From: Kaistia sp. 32K
GTDB taxonomy: Bacteria; Pseudomonadota; Alphaproteobacteria; Rhizobiales; Kaistiaceae
NCBI RefSeq assembly: GCF_016629525.1
Contig: NZ_AP024269.1
Coordinates: 5,288,286-5,352,285, forward strand
Direction of reading: 5' to 3'
DNA: 64,000 bases
Shown here: positions 24,508-32,898 of the stretch, one piece after another
Numbering within the stretch: position 1 is the stretch's first letter
How the letters are laid out: each line of letters opens with the position of its first letter
Notes under the pieces: generated by a model
The model's input: the letters and a program-made list of their open reading frames with translations, nothing else
Told to the model about the DNA's origin: nothing
Database searches by the model: none
Program-made: the position numbers and the translations under genes

Positions 24508-25581
24508 ATGTTGAGGCGCACATTCCTGGCCGGTTTCGCCGGCGCGATCGGCTCGCTCGCCGCGACGCCGCCGCTCCTTGCCAGTGCCCTCAACAGCGTG
24601 GAGATGGAAATGCAGTATCGAAGCATCGATGCGAACGGCATTCGTTTCAATGTCGCGGAGCAGGGCGAGGGCCCGCTCATCCTGCTTTGTCACGGCTTTC
24701 CCGAAACGTCCTATGCCTGGCGGCATCAGATGACGGCGCTGGCGGCGGCGGGATTCCGCGTCGTCGCACCGGACATGCGCGGCTATGGCAAGACCGACAG
24801 CCCCGCCGACCCCGAAGCCTTCACGCTGTTTCATCTCGTCGGCGACGTGGTCGGCATGCTCGACGCGCTGGGCGAGAAGACCGCGATCCTCGTCGGCAAT
24901 GATTGGGGTGCGAGCGTCGCCTGGCAGGCGGCCCTGATGCGTCCGGACCGCTTTCGCGGCGTCGTCGCGATCGGCGTGCCCATGATGGGCCAGCCGCCGG
25001 TTCCGCCGACCCAGATCTTTCCGCAGACGCCGGAGGCGCTCTTCTACACGCTGTATTTCCAGCAGCCAGGCGTCGCCGAGGCTGAATTCGAGCGCGACGT
25101 GTCCGTCACGCTGCGCAAGCTCCTCTATGCGGCGTCGGGCGATGCCGGGCCGCGAGCGCCTGGCGACGGGACGCCCAATCCCTTCAGCATGGTCTCGCGA
25201 AAGGACGGCCTGCTGGTGCCTCTGCCGCTGCCGGCGGCGTTGCCCGACTGGTTGCGGGAAGAGGATCTCGAGGCTTTTGTCGATGCCTTCACCCGGAGCG
25301 GGTTCCGTGGCGGGCTCAACTACTACCGCAATCTCGATCGGAACTGGGCGCTGCAGGCTTCGCTGAAGGGCAAGACGGTCGATATTCCCGCCCTCTATCT
25401 CGTCGGCGATCGTGATGTCGGGCTGAGCATGCCCGGAATGCGCGACATCATTGCCGCCATGCCGACGCTCGTTCCCGGGTTGCAGCCGCCGGTCTTCCTG
25501 GAGAACTGCGGCCACTGGGCTCCGCAGGAGCGGCCCGACGAGGTCAGCGCCGCGATCGTCGAGTTCGCCAAGCAACTCTAG
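24508..25581 (+). CDS. Tat-exported alpha/beta hydrolase, epoxide-hydrolase type
   Basis: A protein of 357 residues. The N-terminus MLRRTFLAGFAGAIGSLAA is a twin-arginine signal (RRTFL), so the enzyme is probably exported folded to the periplasm. HGFPE at 62-66 forms the oxyanion hole; the nucleophile is Asp132 in GNDWGA, which marks epoxide hydrolases or haloalkane dehalogenases rather than Ser esterases; acid Asp303 (GDRDVG) and base His336 (NCGHWAP) complete the triad. ATG 24508 has GAGAGG six bases upstream. Probably controlled by the divergent Rrf2 gene. Substrate unknown. Confidence 0.85.
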   Translation: MLRRTFLAGFAGAIGSLAATPPLLASALNSVEMEMQYRSIDANGIRFNVAEQGEGPLILLCHGFPETSYAWRHQMTALAAAGFRVVAPDMRGYGKTDSPADPEAFTLFHLVGDVVGMLDALGEKTAILVGNDWGASVAWQAALMRPDRFRGVVAIGVPMMGQPPVPPTQIFPQTPEALFYTLYFQQPGVAEAEFERDVSVTLRKLLYAASGDAGPRAPGDGTPNPFSMVSRKDGLLVPLPLPAALPDWLREEDLEAFVDAFTRSGFRGGLNYYRNLDRNWALQASLKGKTVDIPALYLVGDRDVGLSMPGMRDIIAAMPTLVPGLQPPVFLENCGHWAPQERPDEVSAAIVEFAKQL

Positions 25582-25591
25582 GGCCGCTCGA

Positions 25592-26428
25592 TCAGAACGC
25601 CTCTTTGCTGGCCAGCCGCCTCGGCCCGTCCGGATCGTGCGCGGGAAGGACGACCGTCGGCTCCCCGGCGGCGAACGCCTTGATCGCGCGCAACGTGCGG
25701 ACCGACAGGGCGGGGTCGAAGGTGACCCCGTCCGCCTTCTCCGCCCGCAGATTGGCATCGTCATAGGTCGCGTCGCCGGCCAGGAAATAGGTGACGTCCT
25801 CGGCGCGTACCACGACGGAAACGTGGCCATTGGCGTGGCCCGGGGTCGGCACCATGAAGATACGCCCATCGCGGGTGATCGGATGGGAGCCCGGGAAGGG
25901 CCCGACCGCCGGGCCGTCCATCTCCACCAGCTCCGGCTTCAGCCAGATCGGCCAGCGCTGGGGCAGGCAGCCCGCGAGACTGCCCTTGAAGCCGCGCGAC
26001 GCGTCATAGCTTTCCCGCGAGGCCACGATGCGGTTGTGCGGGAAGTGGTCGAGCCCGCCGGTATGGTCGTGATGGAAATGCGTCAGGATCACCGCCGCGA
26101 TGTCACGCGCAGGATCGAGGCCGAGCGCCTGCAGGCGCGGGCCGATCTCCTCGCCCGGGGCGACCTTGATCACGACTTCCTTGGTGAAGAACGGATTCCA
26201 GCGCGGCAGATAGCCCGGGACGGAATTGCGCCAGGTATCGCCGGTGTCGACTAGGAAGCGGCCCTCTGGGTGATCGATCAGGAAGCAGAAGATCGGCAGC
26301 GGATCGACCCAATCGGGATCCCGGAAGATGTCGATCTTGCGCCCGATGCCGCCGCGTCCGTCCCGGCCGGTCCGCTGCGCCGTCTTCATCCGCGCCTTGC
26401 CCGTCTCAATGGCTGTCACTGTGATCAT
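25592..26428 (-). CDS. MBL-fold hydrolase, N-acyl-homoserine-lactonase-like
   Basis: A protein of 278 residues. THFHHDHTGG (His117, His119, Asp121, His122) is the dinuclear zinc motif HxHxDH as spaced in AiiA/AttM lactonases; TPGHANGH supplies the next His and GDATYDD the bridging Asp. The LVDTGDTWR strand is typical. It may open lactone rings, such as quorum-sensing signals, but related enzymes act on other esters and lactones. It is divergent from a TetR gene with a large shared operator and converges on the epoxide hydrolase. Confidence 0.75.
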   Translation of the reverse strand: MITVTAIETGKARMKTAQRTGRDGRGGIGRKIDIFRDPDWVDPLPIFCFLIDHPEGRFLVDTGDTWRNSVPGYLPRWNPFFTKEVVIKVAPGEEIGPRLQALGLDPARDIAAVILTHFHHDHTGGLDHFPHNRIVASRESYDASRGFKGSLAGCLPQRWPIWLKPELVEMDGPAVGPFPGSHPITRDGRIFMVPTPGHANGHVSVVVRAEDVTYFLAGDATYDDANLRAEKADGVTFDPALSVRTLRAIKAFAAGEPTVVLPAHDPDGPRRLASKEAF

Positions 26429-26437
26429 GTCAGCTCT

Positions 26438-26504
26438 CCTAAAACGAATGACCGTTCTTTATACCCAAGGTGACCTCTTGTAAAGAACGGTCGTTCGTTT
26501 TAGG
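26438..26504. promoter_or_regulatory. Large TetR operator between lactonase-like and TetR genes
   Basis: Two 24-base arms (26438-26461 and 26481-26504) are inverted copies with one mismatch, 19 bases apart. Each holds a near-palindromic GAACGGTCGTTC core typical of TetR-family sites. Both divergent starts lie within 10 bases of the arms, so binding would silence both genes. Confidence 0.8.
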
Positions 26505-26512
26505 AAGTGGGG

Positions 26513-27094
26513 ATGCCCAAGATCTCCGATGAAGCCCGCGAAGCCCGCCGTCTCCAGATCCTCGACGCTGCCTGGCGATGCTTCGACAAGGAGGGGCTGC
26601 ACGCAACGACGATGCAGGACATCATCGGCGTCAGCGGCCTGTCGGCGGGCGCCGTCTACAGCTATTTCAAGAGCAAGGACGAGCTGATCTTCGCCGCCGT
26701 CACAACCTCGCTCGACCGGCTGAGCACGCTGCTTGGCGAGGCGATCCGGGAGGGGCGGCCCGCATCGGCGCCGGAACTGGCCGGTCTGCTCTTTCCCCTG
26801 ATCGCCCGTTTCGCGGTGCGCGACGGCTATGATTTGCGCCGGATCGCGCTTCTCGGCTGGAGCGAGGCGCAGCGCAACAAGCGGCTCGGCGCGGTGATGC
26901 GGGGCTATTACGCGGCCTTCCGCGACGAACTCGGCCGGCTCGCGGCAGGCTGGGGCCTGCGCTCCCCCACCGAGGCGGACGCCGTCGCCAAGCTGCTCCT
27001 CTCCGTCCTGCTCGGAACCGTCGTCCAGTCGGCAATCCTGGAGGATGTGCCCGGCGAAGAGATCGCGCTTGGGCTTTCGTTGCTGGCGCGATGA
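26513..27094 (+). CDS. TetR family transcriptional regulator
   Basis: A protein of 193 residues. The N-terminal helix-turn-helix is about residues 8-55 (RLQILDAAWRCFDKEGLHATTMQDIIGVSGLSAGAVYSYFKSKDELI). The ligand domain is helical and unassigned. ATG 26513 has AGGAAG 5 bases upstream; a GTG six bases earlier is less likely. It is divergent from the lactonase-like gene and probably represses it and itself. Confidence 0.88.
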   Translation: MPKISDEAREARRLQILDAAWRCFDKEGLHATTMQDIIGVSGLSAGAVYSYFKSKDELIFAAVTTSLDRLSTLLGEAIREGRPASAPELAGLLFPLIARFAVRDGYDLRRIALLGWSEAQRNKRLGAVMRGYYAAFRDELGRLAAGWGLRSPTEADAVAKLLLSVLLGTVVQSAILEDVPGEEIALGLSLLAR

Positions 27095-27160
27095 CGGCTC
27101 TCGATTGGTAGGTCCCGCTGGGGGCCGCCGATCGGGATCTCGCCAGGGCACTATCCGCGC

Positions 27161-27859
27161 CTATTTCGGCGCGTTGATCAAGGTTTCGGCCCAGACCGGG
27201 CGGTCCAGCGGATTGCTGGCATCGCCGACCGTGACTTTGGCGAAATGCATGAAATCCGGGTTCTTCTCGATGCCGCCCCAGGCCCAGCCATGGCGCATGA
27301 AGATCTCGACGACCTTCGAATCGGCCGTGATCAGCCCGGGTGCCACCCGGTTGCGGTCGCCATTCGATCCCGCCGGCCACCAGCCCTCCTTGGGATCGTG
27401 AAACGGATTGGTCTTCGCATTGAGGTCGACGGCCAGCCCATAGGCATGCCAGCTGAATTCGCCGGGATCGTCCTGGGCCGGGCGACAGTAGAAGCCGGCC
27501 GTGTCGTTCGCGGCGGCATATTGCGCGATCGCGAAATCCTCATAGGGCTGCATGCGCTCGATCTGGAAACCGGCATCGAACAGCTCGCCGAAGATGGCGA
27601 CGATCTCTTTCGCCAGGCGCTGGTGGACGACGAGGACGCCGTCATGCACCGCGTTGTCGAAGCCGATATAGCGCAGCCTTATGGCGGCGAGGTCCTCCGG
27701 CGCCACCGGGCAGCCTTCCTTCCAGGAAACGCCGATCATCTTGTCGCGCTGCGCCGGCGAAATGGCGCCGATGCTGGCGACAAAGGTTGGGGGCGGCGTG
27801 GTCTCCGCGAGGGCGAGCGTCGAGGCGAAGCAACCGCAGATGAGGATTCCAGCGCGCAT
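27161..27859 (-). CDS. M15 family peptidoglycan peptidase, exported
   Basis: A protein of 232 residues with a signal peptide (MRAGILICGCFASTLALAE). The M15 zinc site is visible: SWHAYGLAVDLN gives His and Asp, and KNPDFMHFAK the last His, as in VanY and L-Ala-D-Glu endopeptidases of the M15C group. It trims peptidoglycan cross-links in the periplasm. The start was set at 27859 because it begins a good signal peptide; the frame stays open far upstream without coding character. Confidence 0.82.
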   Translation of the reverse strand: MRAGILICGCFASTLALAETTPPPTFVASIGAISPAQRDKMIGVSWKEGCPVAPEDLAAIRLRYIGFDNAVHDGVLVVHQRLAKEIVAIFGELFDAGFQIERMQPYEDFAIAQYAAANDTAGFYCRPAQDDPGEFSWHAYGLAVDLNAKTNPFHDPKEGWWPAGSNGDRNRVAPGLITADSKVVEIFMRHGWAWGGIEKNPDFMHFAKVTVGDASNPLDRPVWAETLINAPK

Positions 27860-28087
27860 GGTTCCCGTCCTCCGGCGCGCGGCAATCCCTGCCTCGCGCG
27901 AGGAAGCGTAGCAGGATCGCGATAACACGCCGGTCAAATTGACGTAACGGGACGTGCGCCTGGCTGTGGTGACGAGGTCCGCCCGTCTCGGTCGTCGATC
28001 ACGGGGTCGCCGGCGGAGTTCAATGGCGTGGACTTCTTCCGAATAGTTGCAGAATATAGATGGCGCAACCAATAAGGGAGGGCGGGA

Positions 28088-29227
28088 ATGGACGACAAGC
28101 CAGTTTCGGCGACGGCTTCCTATGTCTATCGGCCGTTTGGGGCGTTCCGCCTGCTTCTGGCATTCCTCGTGATGATCCAGCATTTTGGGGCGGACCTGGC
28201 GCCGGAGGCGCTCCGCGCCGCGCTCGCGCCCTACTATATGGGCGACATGGCGGTGCTCGTGTTCTTCGCCCTGTCCGGCTTCGTCATCGCCGAGGCGATC
28301 GACTGCATGTATCGAAACCGGCCTGGTGCCTTTCTGGAGAACCGGTTTCTCCGCATCGCGCCGCATTTCGTGCTGGCGGTGGCCCTGTCGATGCTGGCCC
28401 ATCAGGCATTTCGGACGTTCGGCGGCGAGATCCTGTGGAGGTCCCAGGCCGACTTTCCCGCCGATGCCTTTGAAATCAAGAATGTCATCTTGAATTTCGT
28501 CGGGGTCTTTCCGCTCGTCGATCGCTTCATCCGCTACAATTTTCTGGATATTACCTGGGCCGTTCGGGTCGAGGTGGCGTTCTACCTCGTGATGGCGGCG
28601 TGCCTGTTCCTACAGGCGAGGATGGGGCCGAAGGCCGGTTTCGCTCGGGTCGCGGCATGGATGATCGTTCCCTTCGCGCTGGCGTTCGGCCTGGCGATGG
28701 CGGGCCGCGCTCCCGGAATGTTCGGCTTTCTTCCCTACTTCGTGTTTGGCGCGGCCTGGTATTATTGGCGTCGGGGGAGCGCTGCAGCCCTTTTCCTGGC
28801 GCTGATCGCCGTTCCGGCCATGATCTGGCACAGCTGGAGCCAGGTCGAGAAGCACGCGCTCGACGTCGGGCTTCCGGCGCTGGTCTGGAGCAATCTCGGC
28901 CTGTTTTTCGTTCTGCTGGCGCTGATGGTCTTGCTGAGTTTCGGCAAGCCGGGACGCTGGACAGGCCTGGACCAGAGCCTCGGGGCGCTGACCTATCCCC
29001 TGTACCTCTACCACGAGGTGATCTTCGTCGGTGTCATGACGTTCGCGACGGGCTACAGCTATTGGACGCTCGCCGCCTCGATCCTGCTCAGCCTGGCCCT
29101 GTCCGCCGTGATGGTGGCGTTGGTCGACAAGCCGATCAATCGGGTCCGGGACCGAATTCGCGGCAGGACCGCGAAGTTCACGCCGCACGCCGAGCTCGCG
29201 CTATCCGAGAAGGTTCGGGAAGCGTGA
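28088..29227 (+). CDS. Acyltransferase 3 (OafA/ExoZ-like)
   Basis: A protein of 379 residues with about ten membrane segments. The family's catalytic His is in LVMIQHFG (near residue 35), followed by VLVFFALSGFVIAEAI and an ENRFLRIAPHFVLAVAL segment; these are hallmarks of acyltransferase-3 O-acetylases of exopolysaccharide or lipid A. GGAGGGCGGGA precedes the ATG. It stands alone. The acceptor sugar cannot be told. Confidence 0.87.
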   Translation: MDDKPVSATASYVYRPFGAFRLLLAFLVMIQHFGADLAPEALRAALAPYYMGDMAVLVFFALSGFVIAEAIDCMYRNRPGAFLENRFLRIAPHFVLAVALSMLAHQAFRTFGGEILWRSQADFPADAFEIKNVILNFVGVFPLVDRFIRYNFLDITWAVRVEVAFYLVMAACLFLQARMGPKAGFARVAAWMIVPFALAFGLAMAGRAPGMFGFLPYFVFGAAWYYWRRGSAAALFLALIAVPAMIWHSWSQVEKHALDVGLPALVWSNLGLFFVLLALMVLLSFGKPGRWTGLDQSLGALTYPLYLYHEVIFVGVMTFATGYSYWTLAASILLSLALSAVMVALVDKPINRVRDRIRGRTAKFTPHAELALSEKVREA

Positions 29228-29287
29228 GCGAGGCTCCGTTCCCGGCGGTCCCCGCTTCGCGAGAGGCGGGGACCTTGAGGGGCAATG

Positions 29288-31054
29288 TCAGATCAGCGGC
29301 GGGATGGTTGCCGCGATCGGCACTTCCAGAACCGTCGGGCCCTTGCGGGTGAACGCCTCGGCGCAGACGGCCCGAACCTCGTCGACCGTTTCCGCGCGGA
29401 CGGCGGTGCAGCCATAGCCCTTCGCAAGCGCCACGATGTCGAGGCCGGGCAGGTCGAGCCCGGGAACGCCCGGCGTCTCCTCCAGCACCGCGAAGGACTT
29501 CAGGATGCCGTATTCGCCGTTGCGCGGCACGACATAGAGGATCGGCAATCCCTGCTGAGCGGCCGTCCAGAGGCCCTGGATCGAGTATTGCAGCGAGCCG
29601 TCGCCGATGACGGCGAGGACCGGCCGGTTGCGCCCGCTGTCGCGCTCGGCGAGCGCGATGCCGACTGCCGCCGGCAGGTTCCATCCGAGACTGCCGGAGG
29701 CGAAGGTGTAGAACGAATCCGGCAGTTCGATCGGCCAGGCCGTGTGCAGATCGCCGAGATTGGACGGCGATTCCTCGACCAGCACCGTCTCGCGCGGCGT
29801 GGCGGCGCGGAGCGCGCGGAAGAGCTCGAGGGCGCTCAGCTCGCCCTCCTCCACCGGCTGCGGCAGGGCGCCGTGCGGCGTCCGATCGACGGGTCTGGCG
29901 GCCGGCCGGTCCTCGACGTCGAGAGCGAGCGCCAGCTCGGCTTCGGCCGGGGCGGCCGTCTTCAGGAGCCGATCAAGGGAAGCCGATGCGCCCGCCGGCT
30001 TCGCACTGGAGGCAGCATGCGGCGCCATGTTGTGCGGTTGCTTGACGACGGTTCGTACCGCCGGGCGCGCCGCGACCGCCCGGGTGAGCGCCTCGATCGC
30101 CAGTACCGCGTCGGAGAGCAGGCTGTCGCCCACCGGCGCGCGCCCGGCCTCGGCCGGGTCGTCGGTGACGTGCAGCAGCCGCAGCCCTTCCGGCAGATAC
30201 GATCCCGCCACATAGGGATAGTAGCGGAACACCGGCGCGCCGATCACGATCGCCAGATCGTGTCCGGCAAGTTTCTGCGACAGCGGGCCGATCGCGAAGG
30301 GCAGCCCGCCGGCATAGAGCCGGTGGTTTTCGGGGAACGGCGTCCGCTCGGAGGCGGGCGCCGCCCAGACCGGCGCGTCGAGCTTCTCGGCCAGCGCGAT
30401 CGCCTGCGGCCATCCCTGCTCGCGGGCAATCGCCGCGCCATAGATCAGCACCGGGTTCTTCGCCTTCGAGAGGGCCTCGGCGAAATCGGCGATCCGCGCC
30501 GGATCCGGTCCGATCCGCGACGCGACCGAGCGCAGGACGGGGACGCCCTCGAACGGCTGATCCCAGTCGTCGAGCGGGATCGACAGGAACACGGGGCCCA
30601 TCGGCGGCTGCGTCGCGATGGCATAGGCGCGCATGAAGGCGGCCGGGACATCCTGGGCGCGCACCGGCTCGTAGCTCCACTTCACCCAGGGCTTGGGCAT
30701 CAGAGACGGCTGGACGTTGGTCAGCCACGGCTCCATCAGCAGCATGTCGCGCGTCTGGTTGCCGGCGGTGATGATCAGCGGCGTCCGGTTCATGAACGCG
30801 GTCAGGACGTTGCTCATCCCGTTGCTGAGGCCGGCCGAGGTGTGGACGTTGACCAGAGCGGGGTGCCGCATTCCCTGCGCGAAGCCATCCGCCGCGCCGA
30901 CCGCCGACGCTTCCTGCAGCGTCTGGATGTAGCGGAAATCCTTCGGGAAGTTCTTGAGGAAGGTCTCCTCGGTCGAGCCGGGATTGCCGAAGACCGTCGT
31001 CAGGCCGAGCTTCCGAAGCAGCTCAAAAGTCACGTCGCGAACCGTTTGGGGCAA
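29288..31054 (-). CDS. mdlC: Benzoylformate-decarboxylase-like ThDP enzyme
   Basis: A protein of 588 residues from TTG 31054 (AGGAG eight bases upstream). The usual N-terminus PQTVRDVTFELLRKLGLTTVFGNPGSTEE then starts at residue 2; longer ATG frames (31099, 31126) lack a binding site. Motifs match benzoylformate decarboxylase: GNPGS with the active-site Ser, NVHTSAG (His70 of MdlC), PFPENHRLYAGG (His281), and the ThDP motif GDGS ... RNGEYG. The central domain has an Ala/Pro-rich insert. The enzyme would turn 2-oxo acids of the benzoylformate type into aldehydes and CO2. No mandelate genes are nearby, so the substrate is unsure. Confidence 0.8.
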   Translation of the reverse strand: MPQTVRDVTFELLRKLGLTTVFGNPGSTEETFLKNFPKDFRYIQTLQEASAVGAADGFAQGMRHPALVNVHTSAGLSNGMSNVLTAFMNRTPLIITAGNQTRDMLLMEPWLTNVQPSLMPKPWVKWSYEPVRAQDVPAAFMRAYAIATQPPMGPVFLSIPLDDWDQPFEGVPVLRSVASRIGPDPARIADFAEALSKAKNPVLIYGAAIAREQGWPQAIALAEKLDAPVWAAPASERTPFPENHRLYAGGLPFAIGPLSQKLAGHDLAIVIGAPVFRYYPYVAGSYLPEGLRLLHVTDDPAEAGRAPVGDSLLSDAVLAIEALTRAVAARPAVRTVVKQPHNMAPHAASSAKPAGASASLDRLLKTAAPAEAELALALDVEDRPAARPVDRTPHGALPQPVEEGELSALELFRALRAATPRETVLVEESPSNLGDLHTAWPIELPDSFYTFASGSLGWNLPAAVGIALAERDSGRNRPVLAVIGDGSLQYSIQGLWTAAQQGLPILYVVPRNGEYGILKSFAVLEETPGVPGLDLPGLDIVALAKGYGCTAVRAETVDEVRAVCAEAFTRKGPTVLEVPIAATIPPLI

Positions 31055-31391
31055 TCCAAGCTCTCCTGGTTTCAGGCCCTGAATTCGGGCCGAAACCATG
31101 TGCAGCAGATTCGGGCCCGTCCGCACAAGCGTTCGGTTGCGCAGTGGGTTTTCACTCCGTCTGCGTTGTATTTTGGCAGATCGACAGGGGAGTGACGTTG
31201 GGCAGTCCGCTTCTGGCGGGGCCTGCGTGTTGCCCGGAGCGATGCGTTCGCTTGGCGGCCGCAGCTCGCTCTCGTCCGTGCCCTGGGGCCCATTTTCCAG
31301 CGGGTTGTGGCCCGGCGGCGCTTGCGGCGGCCGCCAAGGTTCTGTCCTATGGGCGCCACATCCGCTTGTTCAAGGCGGAGTGGGGGAAATC
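31055..31391. other. Gene-free stretch between mdlC-like gene and doxX
   Basis: About 337 bases between divergent genes. Promoters for both must lie here, but I find no convincing -35/-10 pair or dyad. The centre is very GC-rich with runs such as GGCGGCGCTTGCGGCGG. Open frames across it are shadows. Confidence 0.5.
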
Positions 31392-31763
31392 ATGACACTC
31401 GCAGCGACACTGATCCTGATCGGCCGCATCCTGCTCGGCCTCTTCTTCGTCATCGCCGGCATCCGCAACTTCCTGAATTTTGCCCAGGCGAGCCAGTCCG
31501 AGACCAACTACGGCTACAAGCTGCCGGTGCCGCTGGTGGCGCTCGGCTTCGCCTCGCAGCTTGTCGGCGGTCTCTCTGTCGCGCTCGGCATCCTGCCGGC
31601 CTGGGGCGCGCTGCTGCTGATCCTGTTCCTGATCGGCGCAACGGCGTTCTTCCATAATTTCCTGCTGTTCCAGGGCGATGCGCGCAAGCCGCACCTTTAC
31701 TTCACGCTCGTGAACGGCGCGCTCATCGGCTACTGCCTGATGGTGATCGGCCTAGCTCTCTGA
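31392..31763 (+). CDS. DoxX family membrane protein
   Basis: A protein of 123 residues with four membrane segments. LIGRILLGLFFVIAGIRNFLNF (about residues 8-29) is the DoxX signature, and FFHNFLLFQGDARKPHLYFTLVNGALIGYC the typical fourth-helix region. DoxX proteins appear in thiosulfate oxidation and redox stress; here no partner is present. ATG 31392 follows GGGGGAAATC. A strong hairpin comes right after. Confidence 0.82.
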   Translation: MTLAATLILIGRILLGLFFVIAGIRNFLNFAQASQSETNYGYKLPVPLVALGFASQLVGGLSVALGILPAWGALLLILFLIGATAFFHNFLLFQGDARKPHLYFTLVNGALIGYCLMVIGLAL

Positions 31764-31777
31764 GCAGGGCTCGTCGC

Positions 31778-31800
31778 GAGGGCGCGGCCGCCGCGCCCTC
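31778..31800. terminator. GC-rich hairpin between convergent doxX and SMR genes
   Basis: GAGGGCGCGG / CCGCGCCCTC, a perfect 10-base stem with a 3-base loop. There is no good T-run on either side, so strength as a terminator is uncertain, but position between convergent genes fits. Confidence 0.6.
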
Positions 31801-31822
31801 GTCGTTTCGGCCGTTCTCCGCC

Positions 31823-32167
31823 TCAGTGCGAGACGGAGCTGGAGAAGACGTTGACGATGATGACGCCGACGATGATGAAGCCGAGGCCGATGATGGCGGC
31901 GAGGTCGAGCGTCTGGCGGAACAGGAAGAAGCCGATCGCCGAGATCAGGACGATGCCGAGCCCGCTCCAGATCGCATAGGCGATGCCGACCGGCATCGAG
32001 CGCAGCACGAAGGTCAGAAAGTAGAAGGCGCCGGCGTAGCAGAGCGCCATGCCGATCGTCGGCAGAGGCCGGGTGAACTGCTGCGTCTGCTGCAACAGCG
32101 TGGTGCCGATCACCTCGAGGCTGATGGCGACGCCGAGCGCGGCGTAGGTTGCGAGGGCCGGGTTCAT
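31823..32167 (-). CDS. Small multidrug resistance (SMR) efflux protein
   Basis: A protein of 114 residues with four membrane helices. Helix 1 holds the essential Glu of EmrE (AISLEVIGTT, residue 18), helix 3 the VGIAYAIWSGLG motif. It is a proton-driven exporter of cationic compounds. It overlaps the upstream TetR gene by 4 bases and is encoded as a single subunit, so it is probably a homodimer with dual topology. Likely repressed by that TetR. Confidence 0.88.
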   Translation of the reverse strand: MNPALATYAALGVAISLEVIGTTLLQQTQQFTRPLPTIGMALCYAGAFYFLTFVLRSMPVGIAYAIWSGLGIVLISAIGFFLFRQTLDLAAIIGLGFIIVGVIIVNVFSSSVSH

Positions 32168-32733
32168 GGCCTGTCTCTCTGTGTCATGTCGATGAGGGTG
32201 TCGCGCAGCGCGCCACGGTCCATCCGCAGCGTCTTGTCCACGTCGGTAAGGTCGGCCAGCCAGACGCCGTCGGCGGCATAGCGGACGATTTCCAGCGCCG
32301 GATCCGAATCGGTGTCGGCATGCCGGATCAGCCGATCGCGCAGCCAATCCGACCAGAGCCGGCGGAGATTGGCGTCGGTTATCATCGAGATCGACAGCGC
32401 GCCCCAGGGGCTGGGCGCCTTCGATTCCATCAGACGCATCGCGGAATCGACATAGGCGCGGGTGAAGCGGCCGCAGCGAACGGGGTCGCGCGCCAGCAGG
32501 GTGTCGATCTCCGCGTCGAGCTTCTCCAGAAGGTCGACGAAGACGCCCTCGATCAGCTTCTCCTTGCTGGGGAAGTGATGAAACAGGCCACCTTTGGTCA
32601 CGCTCGCCGCGTCGGCGACGGCCTGGATGGTCAGCGCCGAAAGGCCGATCTCGACGGCAAGCGTCGCGGCGCAGTCGAGCAACTGGCGGCGAACCTGTTC
32701 GGGCTGTTTCTTGCGGGCGTAGGCGTTGTTCAT
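32164..32733 (-). CDS. TetR family repressor of the SMR gene
   Basis: A protein of 189 residues. Helix-turn-helix about residues 15-60 (LTIQAVADAASVTKGGLFHHFPSKEKLI), then a helical ligand domain ending in MTQRDRP. It is first in a two-gene unit with the SMR pump, overlapping it by 4 bases. A strong palindrome stands just before ATG 32733. Regulation by pump substrates is the usual scheme. Confidence 0.88.
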   Translation of the reverse strand: MNNAYARKKQPEQVRRQLLDCAATLAVEIGLSALTIQAVADAASVTKGGLFHHFPSKEKLIEGVFVDLLEKLDAEIDTLLARDPVRCGRFTRAYVDSAMRLMESKAPSPWGALSISMITDANLRRLWSDWLRDRLIRHADTDSDPALEIVRYAADGVWLADLTDVDKTLRMDRGALRDTLIDMTQRDRP

Positions 32734-32742
32734 GGCTCGAAC

Positions 32743-32760
32743 ATACCGAACGGTCGGTAT
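32743..32760. promoter_or_regulatory. TetR operator before the TetR/SMR unit
   Basis: ATACCGAACGGTCGGTAT: perfect 7-base arms around a 4-base centre, ending 9 bases upstream of the TetR ATG. Size and place fit self-repression. Confidence 0.75.
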
Positions 32761-32828
32761 TTTTGAAAGGACAGCTTTGGCCCGTGCCGAGTTTCCTGAC
32801 GGGGCCGGGCGCATGCTTCTGGCCGAAA

Positions 32829-32861
32829 CGAAAACCCCGGCCGGAGGGTCCGGCCGGGGTT
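32829..32861 (-). terminator. Rho-independent terminator of the DUF2165 gene
   Basis: AACCCCGGCCGG / CCGGCCGGGGTT, a perfect 12-base stem with a 5-base loop, followed on the minus strand by TTTTCGTTT. It lies 38 bases after the DUF2165 stop. Confidence 0.85.
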
Positions 32862-32898
32862 GAATATCAGGTCTCTATGAAGGCGAGGCGACGCCGGT

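Noticed and set aside
27860-28402. N-terminal extension of the M15 peptidase
   Set aside because: The added stretch is basic, lacks coding character, and would bury the clear signal peptide at 27859.
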